Made by a program: the position numbers and the translations under genes. A stretch of DNA of 46,818 bases from Candidatus Pacearchaeota archaeon (GTDB lineage: Archaea > Nanobdellota > Nanobdellia > Pacearchaeales > GW2011-AR1): contig JACPLR010000026.1 in assembly GCA_016186425.1 (NCBI GenBank), positions 1-46,818 of the forward strand, read 5' to 3'. The notes under the pieces are model-generated. The model was not told the DNA's origin, did no database searches, and was given only the letters and a program-made list of their open reading frames with translations. How positions within the stretch are numbered: position 1 is the stretch's first letter; each line of letters begins with the position of its first letter. Shown here one piece after another: positions 37,783-44,622 of this stretch.

Positions 37783-38781
37783 GAGCCTATCCACAAAGGC
37801 TCTTTTTCCAAACAATAATTCCACAAGCAAAATAGATTAATGCCAAATAATTATCTAATTTTTTATTCCATCTTATTAATAATCCTCTAAATCTATTTAT
37901 CCAGCTAGCAGTTCTTTCAACAACCCATCTTCTTGCTTTTTTCAAAAGTCTTTTTTCAAGTTGTTTCTTTTCTTCTCCTCTTGGGCGAAGATGCATGATA
38001 TATGATAACTCATTACATAAATCTTCAATTTCTTCGCCTTGATATCCTGCATCTAAATAGAGATGTTGTTTTCCTCTTTCAATTTTTTTGCGATTGAACG
38101 GAATACTCTCCATGGTTTTTCTGGCAAGTTTGCAGTCATGCCTGTTGGCTCCAGCAACAGCAATTCCGATAGGAATTCCATTTGCTTCTGTAAGAATACT
38201 TCTTTTTGCCCTTTTTTTGCCCTATCAGTTGGATTAGCTCCTGTTTCTTCCCCACCTAACGGAGCTTTTGTTGTAGAACCGTCGAGAGATTGCCATTTTA
38301 ACTGCAATCCCTTTACTTCATCATAAAACATTAATCCTCTCCACCAAAACTCAAAGAATACTCCTGCTTTTGCCCATTCCTGAAATCTTTTATGGGCTAC
38401 TGAATGCCTACAAATATCGGTATTATCTAATGTCTGCCATTGGCATCCTGTTCTCATAACAAAAAATATTCCATCCATTGCTTTTCTGTCGTCAATTCTT
38501 CTTTTATGGCATTTCAATGGATGATTATCAATTGGTTTAGGAATTATCTGCTTCATTTCTTCCCAAATAAAATCTGGAATTCTTCCACCATCGTCTTTGA
38601 CGATATATCCCATTTTACCTCCTTTTTGATAATTTCATTTATTTCCAAGAATGAACTTTTTTCCTTCTATTCTCATTCTTGGCAAAGAGAGAAAAGAGAG
38701 AAAGTAAAAATCAGACTATATTTATAAATCTGTCGATTAATCAAAATTTTGTTAGAAATTATTTCCTATAGGGATAGGCTC
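37783..38781 (-). mobile_element. IS5-family-like insertion sequence, 999 bp
   Basis: 10-bp perfect terminal inverted repeats GAGCCTATCC (37783-37792) / GGATAGGCTC (38772-38781), flanking TAT direct repeat, DDE transposase inside. Confidence 0.88.
37787..38613 (-). CDS. IS5-family transposase, expressed across a -1 frameshift
   Basis: SLDGSTTKAPLGGEETGANPTDRAKKG (frame 0) then AKRSILTEANGIPIGIAVAGANRHDCKLARKTMESIP...LYLDAGYQGEEIEDL...ARRWVVERTASWINRFRGLLIRW (-1 frame); A_AAA_AAA at 38212-38218. Confidence 0.9.
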
Positions 38782-38784
38782 TAT

Positions 38785-39228
38785 GTTATTATTAAAATGA
38801 TTAGTGATGGAAATGACCGCTTGCCTTTATGGGATCCAAGAGAGTCTTTAACTAGAGAAGGAGAAATTTTGCAAAGATTTCAGGGATTAAATGGCATCCC
38901 CGAAGTTCTTGATTTTTACGATGAACATAGTGATAGTGAAGAAATGGTTTTAGTTAGAAGATATATTCACGGAAAGGTTATTCATTTTGGAGATAGAATT
39001 AAAGGAACAAAAATTCAACAAAGAGCAGAAGGAATAGTGAGAGAATTACATGATAATGGTTTTGTTGGGTTAAATTTAGTTTCTGAAAATTTAGTTTTAT
39101 CAAAAAATAATCCTTATATAATTGATCTCGGTAGTGCAGTTTCTTTGAGTGAAGATGAAGTTTCTCTAAGAAGATTTTCTGAATTAGCTTATAGAGACTT
39201 GAAAGATTTAGAAGCTCTTTGTGATTAA
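38785..39228 (+). pseudogene. 3' part of interrupted kinase-like gene
   Basis: VIIKMISDGNDRLPLWDPRESLTREGEILQRF...HDNGFVGLNLVSENLVLSKNNPYIIDLGSA. Confidence 0.8.
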
Positions 39229-39328
39229 TTTGCATTTTGTTCCCGTAATGTTTATAAACCCCCTTTTTTATTGATTATCAGCCAATGATGTTAAAGTCAT
39301 GGATTGATTAAATATTACGGAGGCCATA

Positions 39329-39628
39329 ATGGACTTCTATACAATTGTTGAAAAAGCAAAAAAAACCGGAAAAATTGAGAAAGGAACAAATGAAGTTACA
39401 AAAGCAATAGAAAGAGGAACTGCTAAATTAGTAGTTGCTGCTGCAGATGTTTCTCCAAAAGAAATTACACAGCATTTAAGCTATTTGTGCAAAGAAAAAG
39501 GAATAAAATACGGAGAAGTTGACAGCAAACAAAAATTAGGAATTTCAGTCGGAATCAGGGTTGCCTGCTCAAGTGTTGCGGTTATAGATTCTGGCGAAGC
39601 CGGAAATGACATTAAAAATTTAAAGTAA
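39329..39628 (+). CDS. rpl7ae: ribosomal protein L7Ae
   Basis: [41 protein letters not shown]. Confidence 0.94.
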   Translation: MDFYTIVEKAKKTGKIEKGTNEVTKAIERGTAKLVVAAADVSPKEITQHLSYLCKEKGIKYGEVDSKQKLGISVGIRVACSSVAVIDSGEAGNDIKNLK

Positions 39629-39651
39629 GGTATAAAAATTATTTTAAGAAA

Positions 39652-40077
39652 ATGAGCCAAGATATAAAACCATTAGAATTTGGAGAAGAAGAGCTTTACG
39701 ATAATAATGAATTTAGAAAAAATCAAATCTTAAGAGCTAGTTTTCCAGAATTTCTTAATCAAATCCCTATTATTAGGCTTAATAGAAAAGTAAAAGATAT
39801 AGCTGATGTTGTTGAAGTTGATGGTTATTATCGAATTGAAGAAGATGGATTGAATGTTGCAAGAAGGCAAATAAGAGAATATAGGGCTAAAAGTTTTGAA
39901 GATGCTGTTCAACAAGCAAAAAATGAAGGATTATTAAAAGGCATTATGGTTGAACAGCCTTTAACTCCTGAACAACTTTGTGTACTTAGATTAATTGGGT
40001 TTAATGAAGAAGAGAGAAATAAGGTGATTAGAGAACATAATGAATATTTGGATAAATTTTATAGCAAACTAATTTAA
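39652..40077 (+). CDS. hypothetical protein
   Basis: 141-aa ORF in ribosomal gene cluster. Confidence 0.65.
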   Translation: MSQDIKPLEFGEEELYDNNEFRKNQILRASFPEFLNQIPIIRLNRKVKDIADVVEVDGYYRIEEDGLNVARRQIREYRAKSFEDAVQQAKNEGLLKGIMVEQPLTPEQLCVLRLIGFNEEERNKVIREHNEYLDKFYSKLI

Positions 40078-40078
40078 A

Positions 40079-40378
40079 ATGGGATCTGATAAAGGGCAAA
40101 AGATGAAAGAAGTTAAAGAGCAAACAACTAAAAGATTAGATAGACTTGGTAGTGAGGAAGCTGTGCCTGCGGTTGTTGAGGAAATTCTTGGAAGAACAGG
40201 ATTTAGGGGAGAGGTTACTCAAGTAAAAGCAAAAATTCTTGATGGAAGAAATAAGGGAAGAAGCATGAGAAGAAATGTTAAAGGCCCTATAAAAATTAAT
40301 GATGTGCTAATGTTAAGAGAAACCGAGATTGAGGCAAGAAGAATAAGAAGCAAGGTTACAAAGGGGGTTTATACTTAA
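40079..40378 (+). CDS. rps28e: ribosomal protein S28e
   Basis: [61 protein letters not shown]. Confidence 0.93.
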   Translation: MGSDKGQKMKEVKEQTTKRLDRLGSEEAVPAVVEEILGRTGFRGEVTQVKAKILDGRNKGRSMRRNVKGPIKINDVLMLRETEIEARRIRSKVTKGVYT

Positions 40379-40379
40379 A

Positions 40380-40688
40380 ATGGTTGAATATGATGTTGAA
40401 ATTAATAGTTTGGATGAATTGAATCATTATTTTGAAATTGTTGAAACATTTTTTGGGCAGGTTAATGCGCATTCACTTAAGTTAAAATTGCCTTATGAAG
40501 ATGTTAATCATATTGGAGATAATTTTAAACCTTTAAAAAATTATTTTAAGAGAGCAAGAGATTTAGGATATTCTATAAAAGCTGAACAAATTGGTGAGCC
40601 AATTGGCGATCCATTTATAATTACTCATGTGACTTTTTCACACCCAGGTCTTGCTGAATTACTTGAAAGAGATAGGGAGGCTGCATAA
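40380..40688 (+). CDS. hypothetical protein
   Basis: 102-aa ORF in ribosomal gene cluster. Confidence 0.65.
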   Translation: MVEYDVEINSLDELNHYFEIVETFFGQVNAHSLKLKLPYEDVNHIGDNFKPLKNYFKRARDLGYSIKAEQIGEPIGDPFIITHVTFSHPGLAELLERDREAA

Positions 40689-40689
40689 A

Positions 40690-40992
40690 ATGCCTAACCA
40701 GATTTTAAGAGTTAAACATAATGGGGGGATTGAAGCTTTAAGGAAAAATTATTTAGAATTATTAAGCACGGACTTGTCAGCTAGAAATTATATGCCTCAT
40801 TCTTTAATTGTAAAAGTTAAAAAATCGGAAAGCGATAGGTTAAATGACTTTTTAGAAGAAGCTAATAAAATGAGAAAATTTGGTTATCATGTTATCTCTT
40901 TTGATGGAGATATTTTTCAAAATAATGCTGAAATTTTACATACCTTGATAATTTATCATTTTGCAAAGAACAATGGGGGTAAATTAAATTAA
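40690..40992 (+). CDS. hypothetical protein
   Basis: Start trimmed to MPNQILRVKHNGG. Confidence 0.6.
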   Translation: MPNQILRVKHNGGIEALRKNYLELLSTDLSARNYMPHSLIVKVKKSESDRLNDFLEEANKMRKFGYHVISFDGDIFQNNAEILHTLIIYHFAKNNGGKLN

Positions 40993-40993
40993 A

Positions 40994-41191
40994 ATGCCAC
41001 AATGTTCATACTGCAAAAAACATTATGAAATTCCAAGAGGTCTGACTTTTGTTTTATCTAATGGAGAAATACTTTATTTTTGTTCTAGCAAGTGCAGAAA
41101 AAACTGGGGTATGGGGAGAAGATCTGATAAGATGAAATGGATAAGCAAGAGAAAAGACGAAGAGAAGTTTGTTGAGGAAAAGGCGGAGTAA
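40994..41191 (+). CDS. rpl24e: ribosomal protein L24e
   Basis: CSYCKKHYEIPRGLTFVLSNGEILYFCSSKCRKNWGMGR. Confidence 0.93.
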   Translation: MPQCSYCKKHYEIPRGLTFVLSNGEILYFCSSKCRKNWGMGRRSDKMKWISKRKDEEKFVEEKAE

Positions 41192-41422
41192 GTTTTGAAT
41201 CATTGTAACTCTAAATTTCTTGTTTAAAGAAATTTAACCTGATTTAATAGCTGTTTAAATATTCAATGTTTATATCTAGATAATAGATTAATTATTATTT
41301 ATACTTTCAGATAAATTACAAATTTAGTTGGACATTGGACACTAAATTATTTGTATGCTTATTTAAGTTTATTAAAATTATACAATAACAATTTTTTTAA
41401 ACTGCTTTTGATTACATTCTTT

Positions 41423-41932
41423 ATGCCTGCTGATAAAATAAGTTTAGATAATGCAAAGCATGACAAGTTATTTTATTTTGTTGCAAATGTTGTCATTTTC
41501 AGAGAGGATGATGGAAGATGCTTGATTCTTAAGAGAAGTGAAAGCGAGAAAGTTCATCCTGGAAAGTATTGTGTTCCTGGAGGCAAGCTTGAATGGAGCA
41601 ATTTGAATATTGCAAAGCCAACAAGAATGAATGGAGAGGTTATTGATTTTGAAAATAGTGTTGAAGAGCTATTGAAAAGAGAAGTTTTAGAAGAAGCTGG
41701 AATTGAAATTAATGATAATTTAAAATATATTAACAGCGTGGCATTTGTAAGACCTGATGGCATTCCAGTTATTCTTGTGAAATTTGCAGCTAAATACAAA
41801 TCAGGAGATGTTAAGCTTGAAGATGGAAGCTTTACAGATCACGCATGGGTTAATCAGGATGAAATAAAAGATTACGATTGCATTCTCGGAGTTCATGCAG
41901 AAGTTGAAAAGACAATTGGGTTGTTTATTTAG
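41423..41932 (+). CDS. NUDIX hydrolase
   Basis: GGKLEW...EELLKREVLEEAGIEI. Confidence 0.88.
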   Translation: MPADKISLDNAKHDKLFYFVANVVIFREDDGRCLILKRSESEKVHPGKYCVPGGKLEWSNLNIAKPTRMNGEVIDFENSVEELLKREVLEEAGIEINDNLKYINSVAFVRPDGIPVILVKFAAKYKSGDVKLEDGSFTDHAWVNQDEIKDYDCILGVHAEVEKTIGLFI

Positions 41933-41943
41933 TGAGGTTAGAT

Positions 41944-42279
41944 TTAATATTTAAATCTCTTTTCATAGTCTTTATGAGACATCCATTCTAGAATTAAACT
42001 TACAACTACTGCTTTTCCGCCTCGTATTGTGTAAATTAATCTCCAAGCATTTGGAAGGTCATATTTCCATAAATTTGATGCTCCATAATTTTTAATATAT
42101 TCTTTTGGTATAAGATTTTTAGGTATTTGTATGCCACAGAAAGCATTTTTTTCTATATTGTCCATTGCCTGATTTATGAAATTAAATAATTCTTTTTCTG
42201 AATTATCTCCATTTTCCAGCTTGTAAAAAGCTTTTTTCAAATTTTCATCAGCAAATCTTATTTCTGATGGCAGGATCAT
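41944..42279 (-). CDS. RelE/ParE-like toxin, putative
   Basis: NLWKYDLPNAWRLIYTIRGGKAVVVSLILEWMSHKDYEKRF. Confidence 0.75.
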   Translation of the reverse strand: MILPSEIRFADENLKKAFYKLENGDNSEKELFNFINQAMDNIEKNAFCGIQIPKNLIPKEYIKNYGASNLWKYDLPNAWRLIYTIRGGKAVVVSLILEWMSHKDYEKRFKY

Positions 42280-42280
42280 T

Positions 42281-42898
42281 ACATACGTGGCAAGGATACC
42301 TCTGCTTTTAAGCAGAGTGAGGAATTGCCACCCTCAAAATTTAATTCTTCTAAGTTGTTAAAATAACTGAGGCTCTGTTGAGCCCCAGAATCTAAATTAT
42401 CAGATTTAGCATGAGCTATATTCTGAGGAGATAAAAAATGAATTTGACAAGTACTAAACACGCATTCGGACAAAATGCTTTCCATTTTGTTTGGAAGTGT
42501 AAATATGCCAAAGACCCTATGAAGTTTTATGGGGTTAGGATGGATTGTGAATTCTTTATTAGACAAGTCGCTTACAGACATGGATTCAAAATTTATGAAT
42601 TGCATATTGCTGTTGACCATATCCACTTGTTTGTTGAAATGCCGACTACTATGAGTGTTAGTAAAGCTTTGCAATTGTTCAAGGGGTATTCTGCCTACAA
42701 ACTTTTGCAGAAACATCCCTGGCTGAGAAATTATTTCACCAAAGGGCATTTCTGGAGTCCAGGAAAATTCTTTAGAAGTGTTGGAAATACAACTAGTGAA
42801 GCTGTTGAACATTATATCAGTTCTTCTCAACCTTGGCTTGATTTGTGATAACATTTTTTTATTTGGTGATACCTCGCCCTTTAGGGCGGGGTGATTCA
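42281..42898 (+). mobile_element. IS200/IS605-family element, tnpA only (boundaries approximate)
   Basis: Y1 transposase flanked by subterminal palindromes gatacCTCTGCTTTTAAGCAGAG (left) and gatacctCGCCCTTTAGGGCG (right); no inverted terminal repeats. Confidence 0.85.
42438..42848 (+). CDS. tnpA: IS200-type Y1 transposase TnpA
   Basis: HIAVDHIHLFVEMP (HUH), FWSPGKFFRSVGNTTSEAVEHYISSSQ (catalytic Tyr region). Confidence 0.93.
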   Translation: MNLTSTKHAFGQNAFHFVWKCKYAKDPMKFYGVRMDCEFFIRQVAYRHGFKIYELHIAVDHIHLFVEMPTTMSVSKALQLFKGYSAYKLLQKHPWLRNYFTKGHFWSPGKFFRSVGNTTSEAVEHYISSSQPWLDL

Positions 42899-43195
42899 TT
42901 TTCTTCTTCCTAATTCTTTTCGTTTAAAATAAAAATTTGCAGAATCAGGATAGTAAATCCACCCTATTTTTCCTTCAGAATCTATTGATATCTTTCTTGA
43001 ATATAATAAATAATCAATTATAACACAAAAGGTTTGATACATTGTTTTTTTTGGCAAGTTTTCCCATAAACTTCTTTTTTTATACTCTCCATCATATTTT
43101 TTAATGAATTCCTCGACCATTAAAACAGTATCCAGTCTGGGAAAACGCAGGATTCCATTAATTTTAATTTCTTTGTCTTTTTGTAATTGTTCCAT
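42896..43195 (-). CDS. putative antitoxin/wHTH-like partner of the RelE-like toxin
   Basis: 99-aa ORF upstream of the toxin on the same strand. Confidence 0.55.
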   Translation of the reverse strand: MEQLQKDKEIKINGILRFPRLDTVLMVEEFIKKYDGEYKKRSLWENLPKKTMYQTFCVIIDYLLYSRKISIDSEGKIGWIYYPDSANFYFKRKELGRRK

Positions 43196-43314
43196 GTTAT
43201 ATCAATGGATATAACAATATTTAAAACTTTCTATGTGAAGGCTCTGTTGAAAATCTCAATTGAACTAAGCCGGCTGATAGAAAGATTTATTTAAGAATTT
43301 TAATTAAGACTTAA

Positions 43315-43446
43315 ATGGCAATTAAAATAAAAAAGCTTTTTGAGAAAGCTGGAAAGAAAAAGTCGGCCAGGAAGATGATAGATGATTTTAGGAAGGATTT
43401 TGAGAGCAAATGGTTAGATAAGCATGTTGAGTTTAAGAAGAAATAA
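43315..43446 (+). CDS. small basic protein
   Basis: MAIKIKKLFEKAGKKKSARKMIDDFRKDFESKWLDKHVEFKKK. Confidence 0.55.
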   Translation: MAIKIKKLFEKAGKKKSARKMIDDFRKDFESKWLDKHVEFKKK

Positions 43447-43519
43447 TTTTTCTTAGTGTTACTACTTATTAATTAATATATACCGAAAAGTTTAAAAAGA
43501 GGGTATTTCTAGAAAAGAT

Positions 43520-44311
43520 ATGGCATTAAAACTAAATGCAACAAGAGAAGCGTACCAAGAATTTTACGGCAGAAATGTAGAGCAGATGCCGAAATTAATA
43601 GCCGACGGCAGAGTTCCTATGAATGTTGCTCAATTGATGCAAAGACGACTTGATGTTAGAAATTCTGATAAGGCAGTTAAGAGTTCTTATATGGATAATT
43701 ATTTTGATACAGGAGATGCTGTTGTATATCATCCTGATAGTAGAGTAAAGATAGTCCTTGATTCTCAAACTTTAAGAGATATGGCTCCTGAAAACAAGAA
43801 AGTTAACGGAGCGTTAATTCTAACAGATGAGGTTTATAAAGAATTGCAAGGTGAAGAATTTAAGAAAGGAAGATTAGGAAAAACAGAAAGTTCCCTTTCA
43901 AGAGAAGATGTTAAAGCTCATCCAGTTTGGAAAGTTCTAGCAAGAGACCAAGGATTGCTTAATGATTATGTTGATTATATCTTTGCAGAGGGTAAAGAAA
44001 GATTTGATTATGATACTGCAATGGGAGTTTACCTAGATTCAACAAGTAATGATGTGAAAATGAGGGCGTGGTGTGTCAGCAGGCTCGAGAACAGGTCTTA
44101 TGCCTATGGCTGGTACTACCTTGACTACGACAATGGTCGTTTCGTTGGAATAGCGCCAGAGGCGCTTAGTGCGCTGGGCAAAGGTGCTTCAAATATAAGA
44201 GCTTACACAATGGCTGATTTACAAGCGGTTGATAAAGCAATGAATGGTTTAGAAAGAACCTTACATCCTGATGTATTAAAACCATTCCAAGAATTAAGAA
44301 AAAAACTATAA
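43520..44311 (+). CDS. DGR target (variable) protein
   Basis: 263 aa; contains VR-encoded MRAWCVSRLENRSYAYGWYYLDYDNGRFVGI; fold probably C-type-lectin-like by analogy. Confidence 0.88.
   Translation: MALKLNATREAYQEFYGRNVEQMPKLIADGRVPMNVAQLMQRRLDVRNSDKAVKSSYMDNYFDTGDAVVYHPDSRVKIVLDSQTLRDMAPENKKVNGALILTDEVYKELQGEEFKKGRLGKTESSLSREDVKAHPVWKVLARDQGLLNDYVDYIFAEGKERFDYDTAMGVYLDSTSNDVKMRAWCVSRLENRSYAYGWYYLDYDNGRFVGIAPEALSALGKGASNIRAYTMADLQAVDKAMNGLERTLHPDVLKPFQELRKKL
44064..44152 (+). repeat. DGR variable repeat (VR), 89 bp
   Basis: 80/89 identical to 44532-44620; all 9 differences at template adenines (6 A>T, 3 A>G). Confidence 0.95.
44152..44166 (+). promoter_or_regulatory. hairpin immediately downstream of VR (DGR target-recognition-like)
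   Basis: AGCGCC-AGA-GGCGCT, 6-bp stem, absent after TR. Confidence 0.65.
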
Positions 44312-44390
44312 TTATCTTTTACAATTTCTTAGGAAATAAAAGTTGAAAATTATTACAACAATCTTTTTATAATCTGTTTATTAAATCTCT

Positions 44391-44531
44391 ATGTCCTGGC
44401 AACCGTGGAAACATGAGAAGCTGGGTTATACGCTCTTTCACGAGGGCAATATAGCTGTCATAAAATACACCCACAACACCTAATGTGTGAAGTGGTGGTG
44501 ATAAATTAATAAGTGAAAGGGCTATGCTCTG
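44391..44531 (+). ncRNA. putative leader of the TR transcript (may contain a 30-aa mini-ORF)
   Basis: Upstream tttttataatc TATA-like box; GC richer than flanks; ORF 44391-44483 MSWQPWKHEKLGYTLFHEGNIAVIKYTHNT; hairpin CACC..ACACctaatGTGT..GGTG. Confidence 0.4.
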
Positions 44532-44620
44532 GGGCGTGGTATGTCAACAGGCTCGAGAACAGGTCTAATGCCAATGGCAGGAACAACCTTGACAACAACA
44601 ATGGTCGTTTCGTTGGAATA
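44532..44620 (+). repeat. DGR template repeat (TR), 89 bp
   Basis: Noncoding copy of VR with 27 adenines, 9 changed in VR; ends 3 nt from the RT stop codon. Confidence 0.95.
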
Positions 44621-44622
44621 AC

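Noticed and set aside
42279-42899. 206-aa minus-strand ORF covering the IS200 element
   Set aside because: Antisense shadow of tnpA; the plus-strand ORF has clear Y1 transposase motifs
43242-43254. ggctctgttga occurring both here and in the IS200 leader (~42371)
   Set aside because: Only ~11 bp shared with no further similarity; possible IS remnant but not supportable
43520-44311. Phage tail/receptor-binding protein as DGR target
   Set aside because: No phage structural, packaging or lysis genes nearby and no signal peptide; neighbouring genes are IS, toxin-antitoxin-like and hypothetical genes
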